NCBI RefSeq assembly: GCF_045679555.1 | Contig: NC_092094.1 | Coordinates: forward strand, 11,229,319 to 11,293,318 | Reading direction: 5' to 3' | From: Salvelinus alpinus | Lineage: Eukaryota; Chordata; Actinopteri; Salmoniformes; Salmonidae | DNA: 64,000 nucleotides | In this document: positions 54,441 through 64,000 of the stretch, in pieces | Layout: every line of letters starts with the position of its first letter | How positions within the stretch are numbered: the stretch's first letter is position 1 | The notes under the pieces: generated by a model | The model's input: the letters and a program-made list of their open reading frames with translations, nothing else | Told to the model about the DNA's origin: nothing | Database searches by the model: none | Position numbers and translations under genes: made by a program

Positions 54441-57400
54441 CTTGTTCATCAACATTTCTCGTGTGTGTGTGTGAGTTTCTGTATGTGTGCACAACTGCGT
54501 TTATTGTGTGTATGTGATGGTGAACCTCACAGCACAGTAAATTCCCTCTGACCTCAGACCAGAAGATTGGCCCAGCTTTCAGGTGCTCTGAGCTGAGGGA
54601 GTCCCATTTGACTGGAGCAATTCATGATCCCACTCAACTAACAGCAAAGGGCTCTGTTCACACCTTAATGAATGCAGGCTAAAGACTCCCATAACCACTC
54701 CCCTGAACCTGGGTGGCATATATCAGATCAGAGCTCAACACCCATGGCTGCAGCAGCTGGGAAAGAAGTCTAATGTCATAATAGCACAGTTTAAAGCCAT
54801 TACATACTGTGAGAAATGAGCCCAAACAAACGAGGCAGTTGATTTAACAGATTGAGGGACTGTATTTTGAGGGACTTTGTTACAGTGCTTGGGAAAACTT
54901 TAAAAAATATAACAAAAATAAAACACAGCTGTGTCTGATGAAATTCTTTCACCCCTCTGTAAACTGATGGCACTAAAGGGTCTACCCTACCGCATAGACG
55001 TTCCCTCGTGAGACCAGCTCTCTGTATCTCTGTGATGAGTAGACGTCTTTGTAATGACGTGATTAACAGACCAAAAAGCTGCTGTGGTTGACTGTTAACC
55101 CCCCACCCCTCAAGTCTCACTGCTGGGGGGTCCGTTAGTCATTGACCCGGTGGTTCTCTTACCGTCACAGAAAACGACACACTCTTACGGTATCTCAGAC
55201 AGATGTGGCGTAATGTCCAGCTGTTACAGGATGATTAGGAAAGTCCTGATTCAGCACACACATCATAAAAGCTCTCTCAGCAGTGTGAAAGGAATGTGTG
55301 GCCAGGCATGCCTGGTGGGGGAGTGTTACCGACGGGACCATTCTCTAAAGCCTCATGGCCAGCACCGTTTGAATGACATTAATTAGGGCAAAATACCATC
55401 AAAATAAATGTATTCTCTTTACAGTATATAAACCTTTTTATTTAAGCTCCAATCAGCAGCATTTCCAGTCTCAGACAGTCTCTCTCTTCAGAAGGAGGGA
55501 ATCCTAATTAGGTGAGGGTGAAGGAAGCCTTTCGATGCAGAGAGACTGGGAGGAAACAGGATATTACAGCACATCGGAAGGGGCTGAAGGGAGGGATAAG
55601 CCAAGGTAACATGCCAGGTGCACTGGGGGGGTATTAGTCCATTAAGCTCTGCACTGTACTCCTGCCAAGGGGGAAAGCCAATCGGATCCAAAGCAATCCT
55701 TGCTTTGAAAAACCTCTTTACTTTCACTACATGTTGAAGGGTGGTTAACCCTTCAACACGTCGCTGAATGAAAAGAGGTGAAAACAACGTCACACTTTGT
55801 TTTGATAGTCTTTTCAGTTACCCTGGCACTTCAGTGGAAAGACTTAGAGAGAAGCCAGCTGTCTGACTTCATCCATGTCTGAGTGAGAGGGTTTTGTGGG
55901 AACCTGTCGTAACCTCTTGTAAGGCACACAGGTTAGGTTACTCTGTGTTTACGTCCAAGTAAAAGATACTCCTCAACTATCTGATAAAGTGCTTCCTCAT
56001 CAGCTTCTTCAGTTTTCTTTCGTCAGGAAGTTTGATTCGACCCCTGTAGAGGAAGACCTGTAGCTTCATACACACTCATCCCACCCTAACAGCTTCACAG
56101 GCATCTGCCTTGCCATGCCTGCCCCTCCATTAACAACAACTAATGAATACTAATGAATATTGATGAATACTAATGAATAAGCATAGGCCTATTGTTTCTC
56201 CTTTCAAAGAATCTTTCTAGTCCCACAAGTTGAGTAGAAAGACGTGAGTTTGAACAATAACAGTGTGGAAGCTTATACGGGAGGTTTGACAGGTCTTCAT
56301 TCATCAATGGTGAAGTGTGTGTGTGTGTGGGGGGGATTCCTCAATCAGAACCCACCACTGACAGCTCTGTATTATATGGCCTCGTAAGAGGAAATTAATA
56401 GAGACGAGCTTTGTGTGTGTTCTTATTTAAATGTTATTAAAGCCAGATAGAGCTACCTGATTTAACCCCCCCCGTCCCCCGTCTCTTTAGTTTGGCTGCT
56501 GTGGGAAGGGAACAGGAGCTGTGATGGATTTGATTTTAATTAGAGAAATTAGGTGAATGGAGTCTGAGGAGATGAGTGAAATGATGAATGTTCATCACGT
56601 AGAAACAGTCCTATTGTTTCCTAGATCGTCCCTCTTGTCTTTTGATCGTCATTCTTCTAACCCTCACCTAAAGGAGGAAGATTACCGTTTACTGGTTATC
56701 AACCAGTTCCAAGTAGCTGATTAGGTTGTCTGAGATTGGAAGTGACTGCGTACAGCAATACATTTGAGTTGTCTTTTCAAATGTAACCTGGGGGGGGTCT
56801 CTCTCATTCATCAGAGGAAGTATTATGTTTGGTCCAGCAAGTGTGTGTGTGTGTGTGTGTGTGTGTCTTTTATTTATGTAGTTTTTCTACATGCACGTCT
56901 GTTCTTGAGTGTTTTCTCTCTGGGCGGTACAAGTACGTCAGTGTTTCTTTGCTCCATTTCTCCCTAATTGACGTCCACTGTGCAGGGTGGGACGCAGATA
57001 GATATCTGTGTGTGTGTGTGTTTGTGCTGAGTGACCACAGTGAGGTCACAGCCGTACAGTTGGTACCAGGCCTCCCCACCAACAGACAACCAGGCCAAAC
57101 TATGATTGGATCAGATTGGATTATAGCCAATCAGATCCAATCCATTTAATTGCATCAGTTCTGCCAACGTTAAGATCGTATTGTTCATTATTATACGTCA
57201 TTTGTTTAGTAAATTGTTATACCCTGAAGCAAGCCATCCTGTATGAGTTTTGAATGAGGTAGGTAGTGTGACTGCAGTCTTCGTCCAGCAGATGGCAGAA
57301 TACACATTATGTGCAGGTGAAAACCCCCCAGTCCTCACTAGACAGTACAGGGGGAGGACGCATTGCATTCTAGGAAATGAAATGACAGTTAGGGGCTGGG

Positions 57401-57665
57401 ATTGTTCTGGGACTGTCTGAACATCTGTTAGTATTCTTTCTGTTTAGATGTATATGTTTATTACTGGTTTAATACAAGTAACTGTATGTTAGGCTAGTCT
57501 TTGGCAGCACATGGAATGCTCTCTTTTCTTTGCCAAACAACTTCGGGACATGTCTAGGTAATCTGCCTGATATGTGTTGTCTATCTAGGTACGCTGTCTG
57601 TGGTAGGCTATAAGTGGAGGGTCTCTTCAAGATGTCAAAAAACATTTGTAGGGTATAGGCTACTG
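54441..57665. other. Putative pdzrn4 intron, 3.2 kb without recognised gene
   Basis: Mostly unique sequence with small TG tracts (56,316-56,330; 56,841-56,866; 57,007-57,021) and short duplications such as 'actaatgaat' near 56,150. No supported exon. Confidence 0.45.
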
Positions 57666-57666
57666 C

Positions 57667-58806
57667 TTGTGCTTTCCCCTCCTCTCTCATGTCTCCCCTC
57701 CTCTCTCATGTCTCCCCTCCTCTCTCATGTCTCCCCTCCTCTCTCATGTCTCCCCTCCTCTCTCATGTCTCCCCTCCTCTCTCATGTCTCCCCTCCCCTC
57801 CTCTCTCATGTCTCCCCTCCCCTCCTCTCTCGTCTCCCCTCCCCTCCTCTCTCGTCTCGTCTCCCCTCCTCTCTCGTCTCGTCTCCCCTCCTCTCTCGTC
57901 TCGTCTCCCCTCCTCTCTCGTCTCGTCTCCCCTCCTCTCTCGTCTCGTCTCCCCTCCTCTCTCGTCTCGTCTCCCCTCCTCTCTCGTCTCGTCTCCCCTC
58001 CTCTCTCGTCTCGTCTCCCCTCCTCTCTCGTCTCGTCTCCCCTCCTCTCTCGTCTCGTCTCGTCTCCCCTCCTCTCTCGTCTCGTCTCGTCTCCTCTCGT
58101 CTCGTCTCGTCTCCTCTCTCGTCTCGTCTCCTCTCTCGTCTCGTCTCCTCTCTCGTCTCGTCTCCCCTCCTCTCTCGTCTCCCCTCCTCTCTCGTCTTGT
58201 CTCCTCTCTCGTCTCGTCTCCCCTCCTCTCTCGTCTCGTCTCCCCTCCTCTCTCGTCTCCTCTCTCGTCTCGTCTCCCCTCTTCTCTCGTCTCCCCTCCT
58301 CTCTCGTCTCGTCTCCCCTCCTCTCTCGTCTCGTCTCCCCTCCTCTCTCGTCTCGTCTCCCCTCCTCTCTCGTCTCGTCTCCCCTCCTCTCTCGTCTCGT
58401 CTCCCCTCCTCTTTCGTCTCGTCTCCTCTCGTCTCCCCTCCTCTCTCGTCTCGTCTCCCCTCCTCTCTCGTCTCGTCTCCCCTCCTCTCTCGTCTCGTCT
58501 CCCCTCCTCTCTCGTCTCGTCTCCCCTCCTCTCTCGTCTCGTCTCCCCTCCTCTCTCGTCTCGTCTCTCGTCTCGTCTCCTCTCTCGTCTCGTCTCCTCT
58601 CTCGTCTCGTCTCCTCTCTCGTCTCGTCTCCTCTCTCGTCTCGTCTCCTCTCTCGTCTCGTCTCCCCTCTCGTCTCCCCTCTCGTCTCCTCTCTCGTCTC
58701 GTCTCCTCTCTCGTCTCGTCTCCTCTCTCGTCTCGTCTCGTCTCCTCTCTCGTCTCGTCTCCCCTCCTCTCTCGTCTCGTCTCCCCTCCTCTCTCCTCCT
58801 CTCTCG
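57667..58806. repeat. 19/22-bp pyrimidine minisatellite (1.14 kb)
   Basis: The first ~125 bp use a 19-bp unit TCTCATGTCTCCCCTCCTC. The rest uses GTCTCCCCTCCTCTCTCGTC plus tc (22 bp) with shorter variants that drop CCC. It is almost pure C/T apart from the G of CGTCTC. All three plus frames stay open for 370-435 codons only because of the composition. Confidence 0.97.
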
Positions 58807-58809
58807 TCT

Positions 58810-59290
58810 CCCGTCCTGACTCATCTGTTCTGAGATTCTGTGCATTTCCAAGAGAGACCCATCCTTACATAACACTCACCACCACGTTAAGCCTTCATAT
58901 ACTGTAACCTTCACAGAAAGAGATGCTTCATTGAGATCAGATGCTGCTTTCTAGCAGAGAACTAGTTAAGTTTCCCCCAAATTACACTGTTACAATCTTA
59001 CTTAGTGAAGAGTCCTTCATTTCCCACCAAAAAACTGTAATGACCAACTTGATTTCCTCTGGTGTTATCGTAATCTCCTATAGCGCTTGAAAAGGGCTGA
59101 CATTTCTTATGCAGCTCCCTCAACACTTTTTTGTGTGTGTGGGTGGGGCTCTTCCAGTCATAAACATAGCAGACCGTGGGGTAACCTAGCATAAGCTACC
59201 CCCACACACATTGAACCACTGGGAAAACTTCAAGAGTCATTCAAGCCTCCTATTTGCTAGACAGCCAGTTGTTGATTTTGAGTTCCAATT
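58810..59290. other. Sequence between two satellites, nothing recognised
   Basis: Unique-looking, with a short TG tract near 59,131. Confidence 0.4.
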
Positions 59291-59294
59291 GACC

Positions 59295-62200
59295 AGCAGT
59301 AGGTAATTTCCTCTGGGTTAGACCTGATGAAACAACAGCAGTAGTAGGTAGTTTCCTCTGGGTTAGTCCTGATGAAACAACAGCAGTAGGTAGTTTCCTC
59401 TGGGTTAGACCTGATGAAACAACAGCAGTAGGTAGTTCTCTGGGTTAGTCCTGATGAAACAACAGCAGTAGGTAGTTTCCTCTGGGTTAGACCTGATGAA
59501 ACAACAGCAGTAGGTAGTTTCCTCTGGGTTAGACCTGATGAAACAACAGCAGTAGGTAGTTTCCTCTGGGTTAGACCTGATGAAACAACAGCAGTAGGTA
59601 GTTTCCTCTGGGTTAGACCTGATGAGACAACAGCAGTAGGTAGTTTCCTCTGGGTTAGACCTGATGAAACAACAGCAGTAGGTAGTTTCCTCTGGGTTAG
59701 ACCTGATGAAACAACAGCAGTAGGTAGTTTCCTCTGGGTTAGACCTGATGAAACAACAGCAGTAGGTAGTTTCCTCTGGGTTAGACCTGATGAAACAACA
59801 GCAGTAGGTAGTTTCCTCTGGGTTAGACCTGATAAAACAACAGCAGTAGGTAGTTTCCTCTGGGTTAGACCTGATGAAACAACAGCAGTAGGTAGTTTCC
59901 TCTGGGTTAGACCTGATGAAACAACAGCAGCAGTAGGTAGTTTCCTCTGGGTTAGACCTGATGAAACAACAGCAGCAGTAGGTAGGTTCCTCTGGGTTAG
60001 ACCTGATGAAACAACAGCAGCAGTAGGTAGGTTCCTCTGGGTTAGACCTGATGAAACAACAGCAGTAGGTAGGTTCCTCTGGGTTAGACCTGATGAAACA
60101 ACAGCAGTAGGTAGCTTCCTCTGGGTTAGACCTGATGAAACAACAGCAGTAGGTAGTCCTCTGGGTTAGACCTGATGAAACAACAGCAGTAGGTAGTTTC
60201 CTCTGGGTTAGACCTGATGAAACAACAGCAGTAGGTAGTTTCCTCTGGGTTAGACCTGATGAAACAACAGCAGTAGTAGGTAGTTTCCTCTGGGTTAGAC
60301 CTGATGAAACAACAGCAGTAGTAGGTAGTTTCCTCTGGGTTAGACCTGATGAAACAACAGCAGTAGTAGGTAGTTTCCTCTGGGTTAGACCTGATGAAAC
60401 AACAGTAGTAGGTAGTCCTCTGGGTTAGACCTGATGAAACAACAGCAGTAGGTAGTTTCCTCTGGGTTAGACCTGATGAAACAACAGCAGTAGTAGGTAG
60501 TTTCCTCTGGGTTAGACCTGATGAAACAACAGCAGTAGGTAGTTTCCTCTGGGTTAGACCTGATGAAACAACAGCAGTAGGTAGCTTCCTCTGCGTTAGA
60601 CCTGATGAAACAACAGCAGTAGGTAGTTTCCTCTGGGTTAGACCTGATGAAACAACAGCAGCAGTAGGTAGTTTCCTCTGGGTTAGACCTGATGAAACAA
60701 CAGCAGCAGTAGGTAGTTTCCTCTGGGTTAGACCTGATGAAACAACAGCAGTAGGTAGTTTCCTCTGGGTTAGACCTGATGAAACAACAGCAGTAGTAGG
60801 TAGCTTCCTCTGGGTTAGACCTGATGAAACAACAGCAGTAGGTAGCTTCCTCTGGGTTAGACCTGATGAAACAACAGCAGTAGGTAGTTTCCTCTGGGTT
60901 AGACCTGATGAAACAACAGCAGTAGTAGGTAGCTTCCTCTGGGTTAGACCTGATGAAACAACAGCAGTAGGTAGTTTCCTCTGGGTTAGACCTGATGAAA
61001 CAACAGCAGTAGTAGGTAGCTTCCTCTGGGTTAGACCTGATGAAACAGCAGTAGGTAGTTTCCTCTGGGTTAGACCTGATGAAACAACAGCAGTAGTAGG
61101 TAGTTTCCTCTGGGTTAGACCTGATGAAACAACAGCAGTAGGTAGCTTCCTCTGCGTTAGACCTGATGAAACAACAGCAGTAGGTAGTTTCCTCTGGGTT
61201 AGACCTGATGAAACAACAGCAGTAGTAGGTAGTTTCCTCTGGGTTAGACCTGATGAAACAACAGCAGTAGGTAGTTTCCTCTGGGTTAGACCTGATGAAA
61301 CAACAGCAGTAGGTAGCTTCCTCTGCGTTAGACCTGATGAAACAACAGCAGTAGGTAGTTTCCTCTGGGTTAGACCTGATGAAACAACAGCAGCAGTAGG
61401 TAGTTTCCTCTGGGTTAGACCTGATGAAACAACAGCAGCAGTAGGTAGTTTCCTCTGGGTTAGACCTGATGAAACAACAGCAGTAGGTAGCTTCCTCTGC
61501 GTTAGACCTGATGAAACAACAGCAGTAGGTAGCTTCCTCTGGGTTAGACCTGATGAAACAACAGCAGTAGGTAGTTTCCTCTGGGTTAGACCTGATGAAA
61601 CAACAGCAGTAGTAGGTAGCTTCCTCTGGGTTAGACCTGATGAAACAACAGCAGTAGGTAGTTTCCTCTGGGTTAGACCTGATGAAACAACAGCAGTAGT
61701 AGGTAGCTTCCTCTGGGTTAGACCTGATGAAACAGCAGTAGGTAGTTTCCTCTGGGTTAGACCTGATGAAACAACAGCAGTAGTAGGTAGTTTCCTCTGG
61801 GTTAGACCTGATGAAACAACAGCAGTAGTAGGTAGTTTCCTCTGGGTTAGACCTGATGAAACAACAGCAGTAGGTAGCTTCCTCTGCGTTAGACCTGATG
61901 AAACAACAGCAGTAGGTAGTTTCCTCTGGGTTAGACCTGATGAAACAACAGCAGTAGTAGGTAGTTTCCTCTGGGTTAGACCTGATGAAACAACAGCAGT
62001 AGGTAGTTTCCTCTGGGTTAGACCTGATGAAACAACAGCAGCAGTAGGTAGTTTCCTCTGGGTTAGACCTGATGAAACAACAGCAGCAGTAGGTAGTTTC
62101 CTCTGGGTTAGACCTGATGAAACAACAGCAGTAGTAGGTAGCTTCCTCTGGGTTAGACCTGATGAAACAACAGCAGTAGGTAGTTTCCTCTGGGTTAGAC

Positions 62201-62507
62201 CTGATGAAACAACAGCAGTAGGTAGTTTCCTCTGGGTTAGACCTGATGAAACAACAGCAGTAGGTAGCTTCCTCTGGGTTAGACCTGATGAAACAACAGC
62301 AGTAGGTAGTTTCCTCTGGGTTAGACCTGATGAAACAACAGCAGTAGTAGGTAGCTTCCTCTGGGTTAGACCTGATGAAACAACAGCAGTAGGTAGTTTC
62401 CTCTGGGTTAGACCTGATGAAACAACAGCAGTAGTAGGTAGCTTCCTCTGGGTTAGACCTGATGAAACAGCAGTAGGTAGTTTCCTCTGGGTTAGACCTG
62501 ATGAAAC
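59295..62507. repeat. 42/45-bp minisatellite, about 75 copies (3.2 kb)
   Basis: The unit is GTTTCCTCTGGGTTAGACCT plus gatgaaacaacagcagtaggta (42 bp). Many units have an extra CAG or TAG triplet (45 bp), and a few have a -3 or -2 change. Variants such as 'gtagctt' and 'ctgcgtt' recur in the same order at about 420-600 bp spacing, so blocks of roughly 10-15 units were duplicated together. Confidence 0.97.
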
Positions 62508-62736
62508 CCTGTGATGATTTGTCTGTGATTGTCTTCCCTCAACGCTGTAGATGGCCTCTGAACGCTGTTGTGCTGCTGAATCAATAAGCCCTATCAGAGG
62601 TTGAACACTCAAAGATTACTGATGAGTGATTTGCAGTGTGTGTGTCTGGCAAGCGTGTGAATGTGTGTGTGTTAGGAATGGGGGGGGGGTGTTGTTCTGA
62701 GATAGTGGAGTTGGATTTCCTCTGAAAGTTTTCCTC

Positions 62737-63644
62737 TTAACTTGGGTCAAACGTTTCGGGTAGCCTTCCACAAGCTTCCCACAATAAGTTGGATGAATTT
62801 TGGCCCATTCCTCCTGACAGAGCTGGTGTAACTGAGTCATGTTTGTAGGCCTCCTTGCTCGCACACACTTTTTCTATAGGATTGAGGTCAGGGATTTGAT
62901 GGCCACACCAATACCTTGACTTTGTTTTCCTTAAGCCATTTGCCACAACTTTGGAAGTATGCTTGGGGTCATTGTCCATTTGGAAGACCCATTTACGACC
63001 AAGCTTTAACTTCCTGACTGATGTCTTGAGATGTTGCTTCAATATATCCACATAATTTCTTCCCATGATGCTATCTATTTTGTGAAGTGCACCAGTCCCT
63101 CCTGCAACAAAGCACCCCCACAACATGATGCTTCCCCCCCCGTGCTTCACGGTTGGGATGGTTTTCTTCGGCTTGCAAGCCTCCCCCTTTTTCCTCCAAA
63201 CATAACGATGGTCATTACGGCCAAACAGTTCTATTTTTGTTTCATCAGACCAGAGGACATTTCTCCAAAAGTACAATCTTTGTCCCCATGTGCAGTTGCA
63301 AACAGTAGTCTGGCTTTTTTATGGCGTTTTTTGAGCAGGGGCTTCTTCCTTGCTGAGTGGCCTTTCAGGTTATGTTGATATAGGACTCGTTTTACTGTGG
63401 ATATAGATACTTTTGAACCTGTTTCCTCCAGCATCTTCACAAGGTCCTTTGTTGTTGTTTTGGGATTGATTTGCGCTTTTCGCACCAAAGTACGTTCATC
63501 TCTAGGAGACAGAACACGTCTCCTTCCTGAGCGGTATGACGGCTGCGTGGTCCCATGGTGTTTATACTTCCGTACTATTGTTTGTACAGATCAATGTGGT
63601 ACCTTCAGGCGATTGGAAATTGCTCCCAAGGATGAACCAGACTT
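62737..63644 (-). mobile_element. Sleeping Beauty-type Tc1 remnant
   Basis: Minus-strand pieces match the transposase at 5437-6456: [14 protein letters not shown] region near 63,500, [13 protein letters not shown] near 63,230, [11 protein letters not shown] near 63,130, [12 protein letters not shown] near 62,970, NPIEKV near 62,880 and [14 protein letters not shown] near 62,750. Small deletions break the frame several times. Neither terminal repeat is present: the left side stops in the C-terminal codons and the right side is cut by the repeat at 63,645. Confidence 0.88.
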
Positions 63645-64000
63645 CAAATCAAATTTATTTATATAGCCCTTCTTACATCATCTGATATCTCAAAGTGCTG
63701 TACAGAAACCCAGCCTAAAACCTCAAACAGCAAGCAATGCAGGTGTAAAAGCACGGTGGCTAGGAAAAACTCCCTAGAAAGGCCAAAACCTAGGAAGAAA
63801 CCTAGAGAGGAACCAGGCTATGAGGGGTGGCCAGTCCTCTTCTGGCTGTGCCGGGTGGATATTATAACAGAACATGGCCAAGATGTTCAAATGTTCATAA
63901 ATGACCAGCATGGTCAAATAATAATCACAGTAGTTGTCGAGGGTGCAACAAGTCAGCACCTCAGGAGTAAATGTCAGTTGGCTTTTCATAGCTGATCATT
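63645..64000. mobile_element. Salmonid dispersed retroposon-type repeat, runs to window edge
   Basis: It starts 'caaatcaaatttatttatat' with 'agcccttcttacatcatctg' and includes 'ctgtacagaaacccagccta' and 'aggccaaaacctaggaagaa'. It interrupts the Sleeping Beauty-type remnant. I recognise it as a common salmonid repeat but cannot place it in a named family. Confidence 0.6.

Noticed and set aside
57600..58907. Open frames of 370-435 codons in all plus frames and one minus frame
   Set aside because: These come from the CT-rich array; several frames open at once shows composition, not coding.
60126..62612. 828-codon minus-strand open frame
   Set aside because: It is the 42/45-bp satellite read in one frame. 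It has no ATG (first codon TTG), no Met in the repeat and no family resemblance.
46800..64000. PDZ-domain exons of the second gene
   Set aside because: No open segment with a carboxylate-binding GLGF-type loop and splice sites was found; presumably downstream of the window.

Overview
This is a vertebrate genomic window, almost certainly from a salmonid fish (salmon, trout or charr). The evidence is an intron-rich contactin gene with teleost-like exons, Sleeping Beauty-type and other Tc1-like transposons, tRNA-derived SINEs and foldback MITEs of the kinds I recognise from salmonid genomes, and a very heavy load of mini- and microsatellites. There are no bacterial genes, CRISPR arrays or operons.

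From 7,078 to 37,330 (+ strand) lie the last 16 coding exons of a contactin-1 gene (cntn1). They encode the second half of Ig3, Ig4 to Ig6, four fibronectin type III domains and a GPI-attachment signal. All exon phases join without a break to give about 754 residues, which is the length expected for this part of the family. The 5' exons (signal peptide, Ig1, Ig2, first half of Ig3) lie upstream of the window. A likely 3' UTR of about 2.5 kb ends near an AATAAA at 39,859.

The 5' flank (1 to 7,042) is stacked transposons. A LINE 3' end is split by a Tc1-like element, which itself carries a SINE and a TTAA-flanked piggyBac-like element. Next to it is a second Tc1-like element split by a Sleeping Beauty-type element. 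The cntn1 introns hold further Tc1-like elements (10.6-11.7 kb; 25.0-29.6 kb, split by a near-complete 3 kb LINE) and one tandem array after another. One array (15.9-16.57 kb) is built from the 3' splice site and first codons of the neighbouring cntn1 exon.

From 39.9 to 46 kb is intergenic sequence with a SINE and a truncated LINE. At 46,023 a second gene begins on the same strand: a start exon and a probable second exon of a PDZRN3/PDZRN4-family gene, most likely pdzrn4, which lies next to CNTN1 in human. The exon starts after the RING region, so it looks like a RING-less alternative start. The rest of the window (46.8-64 kb) would be its first large introns, with very large satellites (33-bp G-rich, 29-bp, 19/22-bp CT-rich, 42/45-bp), two more Tc1-type remnants and retroposon tails.

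The most unusual signal is the exon-boundary minisatellite in cntn1. Twelve 57-bp units each carry a complete 3' splice site plus 34 nt of exon and are open in the exon's own reading frame, so each unit used would add 19 residues to Ig5. The intron after that exon also begins with a GC donor.
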